Origin: Taeniopygia guttata
Lineage: Eukaryota; Chordata; Aves; Passeriformes; Estrildidae
DNA: 64,000 bases
Assembly (NCBI RefSeq): GCF_048771995.1
Contig: NC_133024.1
Location: 8,878,001-8,942,000 of the forward strand
Direction of reading: 5' to 3'
Shown piece by piece: positions 1-10,865 of the stretch; the stretch's first letter is position 1, and every line of letters starts with the position of its first letter. The notes under the pieces are model-generated. The model worked only from the letters and a program-made list of their open reading frames with translations. It had not been told where the DNA came from and searched no databases. Made by a program: the position numbers and the translations under genes.

Positions 1-1566
1 GCCAGAATAGCAAATATTTCCTGCTGAACTGAACTTGAAATAGCTCAAGAGTTGGTCACGTAAAGGAGGGAGAAAATGTTTATCAGAATAATCAAGAAAA
101 GCTTATCTTTGCTCTGGTCTTCATGGACAGTGTAAACAAGGGGTCAAAATGATAAAAAAGGAGATGCTTGTATTAATGTTTGATGGATGATAGGTTAAAT
201 GGAATATCAGGTCATGCAAAGTCTGTAGGAAAATTAAAAACTGAAAGAGTAATTTAGAAACCAGCAGATTCATTGCAAAGTGCATTTTATAGACACAGCA
301 GTGAATATTGGTCTGTGAGAAAAATCTGGAAATGCAAAGTGTGGGTTAGATCCCAGTTAAAGAAATTTCAGAGTGGACCTAAATTTAAAAGCTAATTTTT
401 CAAAAGTAAGTAGTCCTCCCAAGCATGGGTCAGGTGGAGTAGAATGATCTTGGGTTCTGCTCTGAGAGTGAGATGGGCAGACCTAAAGCCTTCCAAAGTG
501 TATTGATTTTGCTGAGGTTTGTATCAAAGAACAGTCACAGGTATTGGTCAGAGCAACTCTTTCAGGTACACAGTGAGGGCTTTCTGCTTGTGGGTACAGC
601 AGGCACTAAATGCTGAGCTTCATCTTCTTCATAAGTGAAGCAGGACTGGGAAATGAGCTGTTCTGGAAATATTTGAACTATAATAAGCTGATCTTCAATA
701 AAAAGGCCACTCGCACCATTGCAATCCAAAACTCACATTATAGAGATTCCCTAAGGAAGGCCCAAATTAGAATTAGTTGTTTTTCAAGATTTTCAAATCC
801 ATGCATAGCAATCTATTATCTTCCAAGCCAAGGGCATTTCCTATTTCAGTTGCATAAATACTTATCCTGGACATTAGACATGGGACAAATACTAAAAACA
901 AAAGTAACCTTTTTGTTGGCTTTTCCTCTTTTTGGAAACCTTCGACCCACACCAATTAATATCAGATGCTTTGCACCTATTGAACACCCCCCGGGGAACT
1001 CCCATAGCTCAAATCTCAACTGTGTTATATAAAACTAGATATAGTTTAGATTAGCTGGTTTTTAGACTTTCTAGCAGCATAGTTTCCAAAGAGTCAGCAG
1101 GGGGATCTTTGTCTTTAGAGAGTGAAGATAGTAAGAACACCTATACTTGACACATTCCCCATTGTCAGAAGTGTGAACCTGAGCTTGTGTGAAAAAAACT
1201 GTGCAAAAAGTCCTGCTGGAGAAACATCTGCTGCAAATGTTTCAGTAGGGAAAAGATACTGCCTGGCTGAAAAACGTAGAACAAATTCACAAATGCAGCA
1301 TGTGGCTGTTTAACAGATATACGTGGCCTTAGGGACCCATGTGGCTCCATTACTGGTCCAAAGTTCAAAATAAAGAGAAAAATAAGTTTTGACAGTCAGT
1401 TCTGAAGGAAGTGATAACAGATCAAAGGACTTGCTTTTATTGCGATATTTTCATCATTATGGAAAAGAATCACTTTGGACTTTAGCTGCTGTTTGAAATC
1501 TTTACCTTTTAATAAGTGAACTCTGTAAATGTAGCTCAGAGAACAAAGGTTCCTCTTTTACAGTTA

Positions 1567-1799
1567 AACTTTTAACCCTTGAGGTTGAATTGGTGGAGAC
1601 CAGAGGGAAAATCCACTGTGTTTTCACTGAACTTTTTACCCTTTGAAAAAAACTGAACAAGTTTAAAGTTCATACACTGAGCAAGAGGTCTCTACTGGGG
1701 ATTTCTGGTATTATTAACTTCCTGACCTCAGATAATTAAAAGGGAAGAGTGGAGGCAGTGCAGACTTTGACTCAACTTTGAACTTTTAACCTCTTGAGG
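1567..1799. other. Cluster of AACTTTTAACC-type motifs with a DR1-like site
   Basis: A related motif occurs three times: AACTTTTAACCCTTGAGG at 1567-1584, AACTTTTTACCCTTTGA at 1630-1646, and AACTTTTAACCTCTTGAGG at 1781-1799. On the minus strand 1772-1784 reads AGTTCA-A-AGTTGA, a direct repeat of nuclear-receptor-like half sites spaced by one base. DR1 elements of this form are bound by HNF4/PPAR/COUP-type receptors, so a regulatory role is possible. This is inference, and the motifs are short enough to arise by chance in AT-rich DNA. Confidence 0.25.
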
Positions 1800-2387
1800 A
1801 ACGTTTTTAGCGTTCAAGCACTACACACAGTAAACTGTCTTATTAACTTTCTTTAACCCATGGACACGAAAACTGTCAACAGGCCAAAATTATCCTTTGT
1901 CCTTTATGTCATATTTCTATTTGTGCAGCAGTTAAAACTCTAGGGGGATATTGTTTGGATACAAAAAGTGACAAAGACAACTCTTTTCCAGGAACTGGCA
2001 AGTACAGTGGGCAAGCAAAGGGAGAAGCAGCCATGAATCTGGCACTGCAGCAGGGTTTGTAATTCAGACTCTGCTGGCTTTTACCTTTAGGACATACACT
2101 AGAGTTTTAGTGTTGCCCCTCAGCAAAATTTTCCTTACACTCTGTAAGGTGTTTCATCTCTCTCTCCAACTGGGCTTTGCTTCCTCAAGCATTAAAAACA
2201 GTGATACTCAGCAGCCCAGGAGATTATGGATTTATTGACTAGGAAATAATCAAATAAGTAGCATTGTGAGTTCTGTATTTAAGAACATAAATTTTACTTC
2301 CTTGCAGCTACAATATAAATAAAAGAAAAAAAAATTTACTTCTTGTCTTAGCAAGATGGAGATTATCTGTGATTAGTTTTTTCTCAG

Positions 2388-2431
2388 GGATACTATTTAC
2401 TATGAACTAGGATACTATTTACTATGAACTA
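2388..2431. repeat. Perfect 22-bp tandem duplication
   Basis: The unit at 2388-2409 is repeated without change at 2410-2431. Two perfect copies suggest a recent replication slip or staggered-break duplication. No function is implied. Confidence 0.9.
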
Positions 2432-3571
2432 ATCTGGGGAAAAATGTGAGAGGATGTAAAATTTTCACTTTAAATTCCTAGCAATAGTGTTATTGGGGTG
2501 TAAAATAGAATCATTGTGAATCCATGTAGTCAGAGGTAAAAGAACTTAGCTGAAAGAAACTACAGAGAATATTGGATGAAAATATTTCCTGAAAGAGAAA
2601 GCTGTAAGCGTCTGGTACAAAATGTCAATATCCTCTCAATTTTTAACCACAAGAAAGGAAGAACACAAGTGAGTTTATGTCTTATGGTTCTCTAAACATT
2701 TATTGCATATTATGGTATGTCCAATCATAACCATTTTTTGTCATCTCCACTAGGAACTCAACAGTGTTCGGTATAAATTGTAGCATTCATTTCAGTTTTC
2801 TTTAGCTGCAAAAACACAATCAGAAAAATAATGCAAAATGTCTTTTGGAAGCAGATGTGCCAGAGCATGAAATTGCTTTATTAAGATTATTAGATTAACA
2901 GAAAAATCTTGAGGCTGGCTAGGTGTTGTGGCAAGTATGGATGCATGCACCTTGAAAGTGTTGAGTTTGGAAGATTTTTTAAACCTCTTGTTTAAAGTCA
3001 GCCAAACACTGAAAAAAACCGCACACAAATTAAATTGTTGTTTAGCGCATCATCCTGTATGTCCCAGAGAAAAAGATCTCTTGAAAATTTTGAATTTTGA
3101 CAAAAATGTGCTTCTACTTGGAAAGGCACTGATTAGCCTGGTTTTCTATTCTTTTGCATTGCTTTCCTACTGTTTAAAAATATTGTCTACATTACCAGGT
3201 AATGTGACACAGTTCAGATAGGTCTGTGAAGTGAAACTGTGAATGGGCTAGAACCTGATGTTTGTGCTGTATTAGTCAAAAACCATAGTGAAAGGAAAAG
3301 TACTTGAGTTACTACATATAAGAAAATTCATTTCTTTTTCTCAAATGTAGATTTCACCATAAATTTTCTCATGTCCTGGATGGGGACATGGCCACCTCTT
3401 CAGGGCATAATAGAAGGGACATAGGGATTTGCATATAAAATCCAGCTTTCTTCTGTCCCACTTCTGTTGGAATCTGTGGCATTGATGATTCTGAGATTGT
3501 AGAAAGTCTCTGTCTTTCAGCCCCGTTGCCAAAGAAGAAGCCATAATTGGTCTGTGCTGGTTTCAAGGTTG

Positions 3572-3577
3572 TTTATT
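3572..3577 (-). terminator. Polyadenylation signal of LTR copy 1
   Basis: AATAAA on the minus strand lies about 107 bp before the U5 end of the LTR. It is conserved in copy 2 at 36352-36357. It marks the R/U5 region and supports the assigned orientation. Confidence 0.55.
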
Positions 3578-3662
3578 CTGTTTAACATGTTCTGCTGCCC
3601 TGCCGCAGGTCTGTCCTGCAGGGCAGCGTGTGGGGCTCTGCCCTCAGTGGGATGGTACAAAC

Positions 3663-3670
3663 ATTATATA
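3663..3670 (-). promoter_or_regulatory. TATA-like box of LTR copy 1
   Basis: The minus strand reads TATATAAT about 90 bp before AATAAA inside the LTR. The equivalent position of copy 2 (36253-36260) reads TATTTAAT, so copy 1 keeps the better match. Spacing to the polyadenylation signal is as expected for an LTR promoter. Activity is unknown. Confidence 0.45.
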
Positions 3671-4049
3671 CCATAAACTACCTGTGCTATATTTACAATA
3701 ATGTGCCAATATCTATCACCTACATTGAACAGTGTGTCCCCAGCCTAAACCAATAGAAAAATGCCAACACTACAGTGAAACATGGAGGGCATGAAGAAGA
3801 AGAAAAAGGACAAGACACACCCAATTTCCTCCATCTTGTCCCCTTTGGACCCCTAATCTAGAATCCTAAAATTTTACTTTTGCACCTGTGCCACACTTAA
3901 TTATTACTTATATCAAACACTCAGAGCTTGTCATTCATCCTGTAAGATTGAAAACTCTTTTCCATGGACAGAGATCACAGACAGTGTCTCTGGGGGCTCT
4001 GTCCAGTGGGGTTCCTGACCCCTGCCAGGGTCCCAGGCCTTCCAGGGCA

Positions 4050-5525
4050 GCCAGAGGGATGCCATGGATTACGACACACTTCCAGAGTAAGGTGAATCCT
4101 TTCCTTTTGCCTTGGCCTCAGAGGAGAACATGAAACCATGGCACAGTCTCGTGCTTGCCTGGGCTGGTCCCTCCCCTGCTGCACCTGCAGCATTGAGCGA
4201 TCCACAGGCTGTGCAGGATTTCCCTGCTCCCTTTGCATCTTTTAGCTCTGAAGGTTTTCCAGATTTTCAGCTGCAAGGTAGGAGGCTTCAAAGTCTGGTA
4301 ACCAGGCCAAAGTGATAATTTTTTCATGTGGATTGCAAGAATCACTCAGAACAAAGTCTCAAGTCCTCCAGACAAGCTTAAATCCATGATAAAAATTATG
4401 AGGTTAGTAAGAGCATGTATTCGAGCAGGTTACCCAGATTTTTTTTTGTTTTTCAGCAGACACAACTGTGTGTTTGTCCCTGATGCAGATCACTGAACTT
4501 CTTTAGTGCAGTTTTTCCCAAAAGCATTCAGTTTGCAGCATGGGCTTGGCACAGAAAATTTCAGCTGGAGCTAGACAGGAGAAGTTTGGCAAAGTTACAG
4601 GCAATTGATAGCAGGGTGTTCATCATAACAAGCATTGGGAAACCTTGCTAGCAGCCCCTCCTGCAATCTCATAGTTCCCACATGGAGACAGGACATGTTA
4701 AATCAGCGTGAGTGTATTTGCATGTGAGTGTGGGGATGGATGGGAAGTGTCCACGTGCACATGAGCTTGTGTGTACTGCACACAGAGAGCTCTCAGGAGG
4801 TAATTATATAATACAGGAAGATATCATTGGGACAAAATTACACTAGGGTTTTTTGTTGTTTTTTATTTTTCCTGAATGGAGAATACAGATATTATAGAAA
4901 GAGATAAAATATAAGCCAAATAATTATTACCATCTTTATTTAAGTGGAGAGCAGAAGTTAGATGGTCTCAGTACGAAAAAATGTCAGGATAGTTTTCAAA
5001 AGTGTTGTCAGTCCAGCACTCAACCCATAGGTCAGTACCTTTATCATTCATGCTGAATGAATGTAGCTTTTCTTTTCACTGCTTTCTGCATGGGCGTGTG
5101 ATGGACAGAGTTTATAAAAATTGGAAAGCAAAATTCTCACCTGGCCCTGCACATTGAAACAAGAATGAAAGAGGAATCCTGGCAAATGTCACATCCCACA
5201 CACTCTGCCCTTGAGTCCTTCAAAGCCAAATGTCCAAGGCTCAAATGTATTGCGTGGAAGGAAGGAAGAGGAATTAAAAAACCTGCTCCAGCTCGCAAAG
5301 GGATTTTTACAGACTAATTCTGGTCAAGGTGAAGGACAGAGAGGAGATATAACTGAATTATAAACCCTGGTTAGGCATTCAGGGGGGATAGCACCCTACT
5401 TACTAGAGCCAAATGGGAAGGTCACCCCCAGCCCTTGGCAGGTCAGTCAGGGTGAGAGTAATGGCAGTGACAACTGGCAGTGCCACTTGTGTCCTCTCCT
5501 GGCACAGTTCTGCCCCACCTGCAGC
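4050..5525. other. Non-coding DNA between two LTRs
   Basis: The first 270 bp are GC-richer than the surroundings and could be part of the element next to LTR copy 1, but no retroviral protein motif was seen. The rest is unique AT-rich sequence. The open frames on both strands at 3.9-4.3 kb run across the LTR boundary and are not considered genes. Confidence 0.5.
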
Positions 5526-5880
5526 TGCCCTTGGCTGCTTCAAGGGGCGCCTTAAGGAGCTGGAACAGAGGCTAGATGAAGTTAAGGGGAATAAAGAGGA
5601 TGTTTACTGAAGAGCCTTCAAAGGCCACACCCTGTCAGTGCTGGAGCCACAGCTGTGGCTCTGCCCAGATGGCTCCAAGATGGAAGCAAAAGAGGGCTCG
5701 GTCACAAGATCTCACATTTTATAAGTTTTGGTCCATCAGCATATTGGAGCTACTTGTCCAATTACAGCTTTAGCACATGAAGTCCCATCCTTCTTGTTTT
5801 TCTCTCTTCAGTCCACTCTTGTTTATGCTCTTGGGCCTGAGATCTGGATCAGTTGTCCTTGGGTCCCCAGCTAGAGAAGG
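5526..5880 (-). mobile_element. Second type of ERV LTR (minus orientation)
   Basis: Read on the minus strand, a TATA box TATAAAA (5717-5723) is followed about 115 bp later by AGTAAA (5602-5607) and then a C/T-rich U5-like stretch ending in CAAGGGCA near 5526. This TATA-to-polyadenylation layout and the sequence style match avian retroviral LTRs. It does not match the LTR at 3465-4049, so it is a different family. The outer U3 limit near 5880 is approximate because no second copy is present for comparison. The + strand frame here ends in a coiled-coil-looking peptide (LKELEQRLDEVKG), but it is the antisense of U5 and is not taken as a gene. Confidence 0.55.
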
Positions 5881-7184
5881 AATTGTTTTGTCTCCCTACT
5901 CTGTGAAGAGAGCTTACTGTTCCTTAATGTGAAGCCCAGACCCACATACCAAAGCAGCACAGAATCTGAAAAAAAAAAAAAAGCTAAAACCCAGGCATCA
6001 CAAGCATGGCTCAGAGGGGCTGACTGATGAGTTGAAGGCCAAACACCCAAGTCTGTAGCAGAACTTGAACTTATTAAAACTTTCTTCTGCAAGATTATTT
6101 CACTGATGGTACCTGCTTTACCCCTCACACCAAATGATCGTGCAGCCTTGGGAAGACCCTGATTCACAGTGCTCAGCTGGAGGAGTGGTTTCAAGAAGGA
6201 GTGCAAAGGAGAAAACTTTGGCAATAAAAAGGAGCTATACAGGAAATTGAGGAAGTGGTTCCTTGGCACCCAGAAATCAGGCTCTTCTGAAGGTGTGGGT
6301 TCATCTCCTCATTGTGTTTCTCAAACGCAAGCTTAGAAAATCTCACCTTGGCTCATTTTTATTCCTCAACTGTTGCTCTCTTAGATTACATAGAAGTCCA
6401 ATAACATGCAAAGATTTGTCTGTAGTGACTACTGCTTATGCCAGGTTAGCTGATGGATGTGTGTGTCTGTTTTTATTAGTTTATGACTCTGCAGAGCAGA
6501 CATCTGAATGTCCACAGGGATGAAGAAGACATGATCCCTGATGAAAACTGCTTGCAATCAAATTTGGGAATTGATCATGAAGGATGACAGGACACACTGG
6601 TGAATAGATGTAGGCTGAGTAGGAGTTTTATAAGAAAAACAGACTGCATGCTTATTAAAGCCTTCTTTCTTTATGGTGTGTTGGAAAAAGGTTTCTGTTT
6701 GGTTGGGGTTTTTTCCCATGTAAGTAGGTCTGTGGGACTGATCCATTGCTACAGGCATTAAAAATGATGTGCCTTAAATTCGTGAAGTAGCCAAGCAGAT
6801 ACTGGTGTACAAATCAAAGGAAAATTTAAGATTGAAGGCCATCCTATAAAGCTGAAATTCTCATAAGCCAACACCTTGTTAAAAAAGTTCTCCCCTGTTT
6901 CTCCTTCTCTTCTATGCCATGGTTGTATCCCCAACAGTTTTACAGAAGAGCATTCCAATCAGGTTACCAACTACATTTCAGACTTCGTTGGCTAAGCTGC
7001 CTTCTGGCAGAGGAATCTTCCTCCCTTGAATGGTATTTTCTTGCCAGGAAAGGAGAGCATATTACACTCCACTGCATAAACTATAGAACCATACAGAGGA
7101 AGGACCCAATAATGGTCTTTTTTGTCTCCATGTCCAAATTTCTTATCATTTGCTTTTTCTTTTTTCTTACAGCAGTGAGACTTC
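5881..7184. other. Unique non-coding DNA with a short A run
   Basis: A run of 14 A at 5969-5982 is the only simple-sequence feature. The 132-codon minus-strand frame (5871-6269) crosses the A run, which gives a phenylalanine stretch, and shows no recognised domain. Nothing else is seen. Confidence 0.55.
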
Positions 7185-7348
7185 TTACACAGAATAAAGA
7201 TTAAAGCATGTTTTTGCATCATGCCTTGTGCCTAACCAAAGCCAGATAATGAATATTATCTGCATACAAAATAAAGATTACACAGAATAAAGATTAAAGC
7301 ATGTTTATTTTATCATGCCTTGTGCCTAAACAAAGCCAGATAATGAAA
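7185..7348. repeat. 93-bp tandem duplication
   Basis: Copy A (7185-7277) and copy B (7278-about 7348) share TTACACAGAATAAAG, then AAAGCATGTTT, then ATCATGCCTTGTGCCTAA, then CAAAGCCAGATAATGAA, in order and with few differences. The last 24 bp of copy A have no counterpart after copy B. The small divergence shows a fairly old local duplication. No coding or RNA role is apparent. Confidence 0.85.
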
Positions 7349-10300
7349 TGTATTACTTCTTGTGTTCTTTGGTGGAGTTCCTTAGGTGGGGCCAAAAGAC
7401 AGGTGACTTTATTTTAGAAGAGTATAGTGGTTAAATCAGAGGTGTTAGTGAACAGGAAAACAAATAGCGAAAGAAGTGTTCAGGCTTCAAAGGAAGATAT
7501 TTTTAAAAGAAAATGAACAATGACAACTGATCAGATTTTTGTTCTTATAAAAAAATTGATTTGTTTCACACTCATCATTTTTTTAAAGCATCTTAAGGCA
7601 TAAGTGCATAGCCTAATTTCTATGATAAAATGCTAAAATCTGAGCCTAAAGTCCTACCTTACTGGCCATAGGATCATCAGGACTGCTGGATGTTGTACTA
7701 AAGGAATACTTGTTTGTATGTGTGGGATTTCTGATGTTTATGACTATTTCCAAGGCTTCATTTTCTGACCTCCCACAAAAGTCAAATCAAAGCACAAAAC
7801 AGTTGTCTGTGACCATGGTGAGGATACCACAAAATCAATGGTCACAAGTAGTACAGAAAAGATTATATCAATTTTATGCTACTGGAAAATTGCTGCTAGT
7901 AGCTCAGAAATATGTGCTTTATTTCCTCTTGTAGAGGACCCTTAATATATTCCAGAAATACAGAATTATAATGAATTAATATTTATCCAGCATCACACAT
8001 TGTCAAAGTCAGAGAAGCAAATGAAATAATTGATGTTTGTAAGTTCTCACTATTTAAGGAAATTAAGGTAAATGGTAGTAAAAGCGAAAGTTCAATAAAA
8101 TCAAAAAGAGGAGCTGTGAGTCTGAGCCAGTGAAAGAACATCAGGAGTCATCATTTGGCTGGAATTCTGGCTGTATCCCAGATTTCCCTCCCAAGAAATG
8201 CAGATTCACTCTCCTTTTAAAGCACATTACTACCTAAGCAAAAAAATCCTCTCATCTCTGCTAGTCACAGTTGTAAATTTGACATGCTTGCTTTGCTGGC
8301 GGATACACACCGTGTTTAGCATTTAACAAAGTGCATTCATGTTGGGCCATAAGGTGTTTTTGTAAACAAGCACCCTGTCCACTGAAGAAAGGTAATTTTA
8401 GTGTTACAAGGGACTTCATGTTTTGTTTCAAAGCACTGATACACCTAATGTAAGCAGCCTTCCCCAAGGAAGAAAGGGGAAAAGGAAGAATACAGAAAGC
8501 ACTGTGTGAAAACTTTGTTAGATCACCCCAAGCTTGTCCTTTCTCCCAGAGGTGATGGGCCCAGCCTTGCACCCTCCTGAGTGTGCTGCCATTTTCTCCT
8601 TTTAGGGTAGCAAACCCTGCTCTGTAAAGTTCAGGGTGGCACAGGAGCCACAGGCAGCTCCAGGAATCTGCTGCCGCTCCCCGGGCCAGCCCCACGTTGC
8701 TTTCACCAGAAGTGTCACTGCAATGGGGAGAACTTGTTCTAACGAGTTTCAGGAGGCACTGACATAATCAGGTCAGCTGGAGGTGCATAAACAAGGGAGA
8801 AGGGAACAAAACCCATTGAGAAATGTATATCTTTCTCTCCTATTCCTGGGAGACATGAAGTAAAAAGCCTTTGCTCTCACCTGCTGGCAGGGCATCCTTG
8901 CTTCTCTCTTTTCTCTTTCTGGCTGTAAGGCATTTTCATCACTGCAACCTGACATTCCAAGGACCTTTTCATCCATTGCTTGGATCTTAGGCAAATCATC
9001 CCTTTCTTCTTGTTGTTACCATGGCAGGCAGATTTTTTTAATAGTCTGCTTAATGGTGATATACCCCCCACTGTGGGGATATCCATCAGTGAGACAGAGA
9101 GAGGACAGGGTCTCTCCAGAGGCTGTGAGGCTGCTGGGGAGGGAAGAAGAAGGGATTTAAGGGAATACTGTATATTACAGCAACATCTAGAAAACTGTGT
9201 CTCTGATGATGAAAATATTACTAGGCTTTTGTATTTTTCTTCTCCTCTTGTGAACCAGTTGACAGTTATTCATGACAACCACGATCTGAAGAGAGCCAGA
9301 AAAAAATACCATGTTATGTAATTTGCAAATGGAGATGGCACATGCTAATGCAAACTTTGGTTGATTATAGAACACTCTGCTATTACAAATGAGGCTGAAA
9401 AATACTTTTCCATTAAAAAAAAAAATAGTCTAAATGCATTGAAATTTCTGGAGAATCTTCTTTCCTGTTGTGACATAGCAGATACCAGAAGCAGGGCCTG
9501 CAGTCTTGGCTGGAAGATGAAGCACTCTGGATTTATGGGGCATTTAGAGTACATACATGCAAACATGCATGGCAATGTTTAACACAGTTAAACATTGCTA
9601 TATTATATAAGATAAGTGATTTAATGAAGAAGAAAAATGGCAGATTCTGTCCCTTATGCTGCCACTCTTTCTGAGGAAATAATTTTTCTTTCAGATGGAA
9701 GGAGTTTGGAAAATATAAAAAGGAGTCTTCAACAGTCCCATCTTCTTTAAAAATCCAAGTTAACAAACAAATGAAGAGGCTTGTTGTAAGAGGGATATGG
9801 GAAACAAATTTTACTGATGAGAAAGCTGTGTTTTTGTGACCTACTGCAGCACCTGTGAGAACCTCTTGTTTAAAGGGACCAGTTTTATGCAGCCCTCTTG
9901 GGGAAAGCTCGAGATGCTCTGCAAAGAAGATGCAGTTGGCAGGCTGGGTACCGTGGGCTTCTATTTACAGCTGGAGACTGCCTTTGACAGTAGTGGGCGA
10001 AGATCTGCAGGGTTTTGGATAAGACTGATGCCTTTGTAAGTACAATCTCCTGCTTCTGGCAAGAGAGTGGCAGTGTATCACTCTCTGTATTTGGATTATT
10101 ACCATGCTTTCTACCTACTTACACTTCACTGGCAATTTTGGATAAGTAGAGTCATCATGTTCATTTTGTGCCCCAAGGTTTTGTCTGGTACAGCTGTGTG
10201 GTATTAACAGCTGCTGTTTTTTTGTGACAGAAGTGGCAGCATTTTAGGAATAGGCAGTGAAATTTCTGCTGTACTGTTTGTTCAGCCAGTTAGTGCAGCA

Positions 10301-10748
10301 CTCTCTAGATCCAGGTGTGTAAAATAGTACTTAATAATATTTATCTTACAATTATAGTAATAATTGCTTTATAAAAAAGGTTATGATGCATGTTTTGATT
10401 TGCAGTGCATTACTGGTTTCTTATACAATATGAAGATAATCTCAGGCTCATGTCACCGATCCTCATTGAACAAAACTGCAGGTCTAAAAATTAGATTTCT
10501 ATTCTGCAGCTTAGTCATTTAAATGAAAAAAAAAAATACTCCATTACTTCTATTTACATTCTTGCTGCAAAACAGGTCACCTTGCCCTTTGAGTTGTTTT
10601 CCACAGAATGGGCCAAATCTGTTCCCAGGGTGACTCCTTTGACTCCAGCAGGGTTGCACAAGAGATGACTGTAGTTCATAATTCTGCAGAATAACTCTAT
10701 TTTGATTAGAGATATAAAGTTGGTATTTGGGTGGAGTCTTATTCTTGC
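7349..10748. other. Unique non-coding DNA
   Basis: No repeat family or supported exon is seen. The longest open frames (8261-8695 minus, 144 codons; 8980-9321 plus, 113 codons) have no recognisable domain. A 12-bp perfect hairpin at 9572-9598 is listed separately. A 65-bp segment at 9971-10035 is flanked by splice-like sequences and is discussed as a finding only. Confidence 0.5.
9572..9598. repeat. Perfect 12-bp inverted repeat, 3-nt loop
   Basis: GCAATGTTTAAC (9572-9583) is followed by ACA and then its exact reverse complement GTTAAACATTGC (9587-9598). The stem does not extend further, so it is much shorter than a microRNA precursor. It could be a cruciform-prone site or a protein-binding palindrome. 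Confidence 0.85.
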
Positions 10749-10865
10749 TATCTTTTTCCTTTTTCTCTTTTCTTTCTTTTTCTTTTTTTTATTTTTCTTT
10801 TTCTTATTTTTCTTTTTATTTTTCTCTTTTTATTTTTTTCTTTTCTGCTTTTCTTCTTTTTCTTT
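10749..10865. repeat. T-rich homopyrimidine tract
   Basis: About 117 bp of T and C with a few single A and one G, built from imperfect CTTTTT units on the + strand. It is low-complexity DNA. The plus-strand open frame through it encodes only a phenylalanine/leucine run and is not a gene. Confidence 0.9.

Larger units (their letters stand above)
1..3464. other. Unique AT-rich non-coding DNA
   Basis: No repeat family, RNA gene or convincing exon is recognised in this stretch. The longest open frame (610-1032, + strand, 140 codons) has no recognisable domain and is overlapped by an open frame on the other strand, as expected by chance. Two small local structures inside it, a motif cluster near 1.57-1.80 kb and a 22-bp tandem duplication at 2.39 kb, are listed separately. 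Confidence 0.6.
3465..4049 (-). mobile_element. ERV-type LTR, copy 1 (minus orientation)
   Basis: This 585-bp block is matched almost end to end by 35873-36465 on the opposite strand. Read on the minus strand it starts TGCCCTGGAAGG and ends CAGATTCCAACA, giving the TG...CA ends of a retroviral LTR. A TATA-like box (TATATAAT, 3663-3670) lies about 90 bp upstream of an AATAAA polyadenylation signal (3572-3577), which is the expected U3-R-U5 order and fixes the orientation. The flanks show no obvious target-site duplication, and no gag, pol or env reading frame is seen nearby, so it is a solo or truncated LTR. The exact family is not named with confidence. Just beyond the U5 end the minus strand reads AGAAGTGGGAC, which partly resembles a tRNA-Leu primer site, but this is too weak to rely on. 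Confidence 0.75.

Noticed and set aside
610..1032. 140-codon plus-strand frame
   Set aside because: No recognised domain, an opposite-strand frame overlaps it, and its length is within chance for AT-rich DNA of this size.
3440..3470. tRNA-Leu-like primer-binding site next to LTR copy 1
   Set aside because: Only about ten bases agree, the leading TGG is missing, and copy 2 does not keep the site, so it is not listed as a feature.
5413..5610. Coiled-coil-looking peptide (LKELEQRLDEVKGNKEDVY)
   Set aside because: The same bases read on the minus strand as the R-U5 part of an LTR with TATA box and polyadenylation signal, which explains them better.
8261..8695. 144-codon minus-strand frame
   Set aside because: No recognisable domain, conserved motif or splice context.
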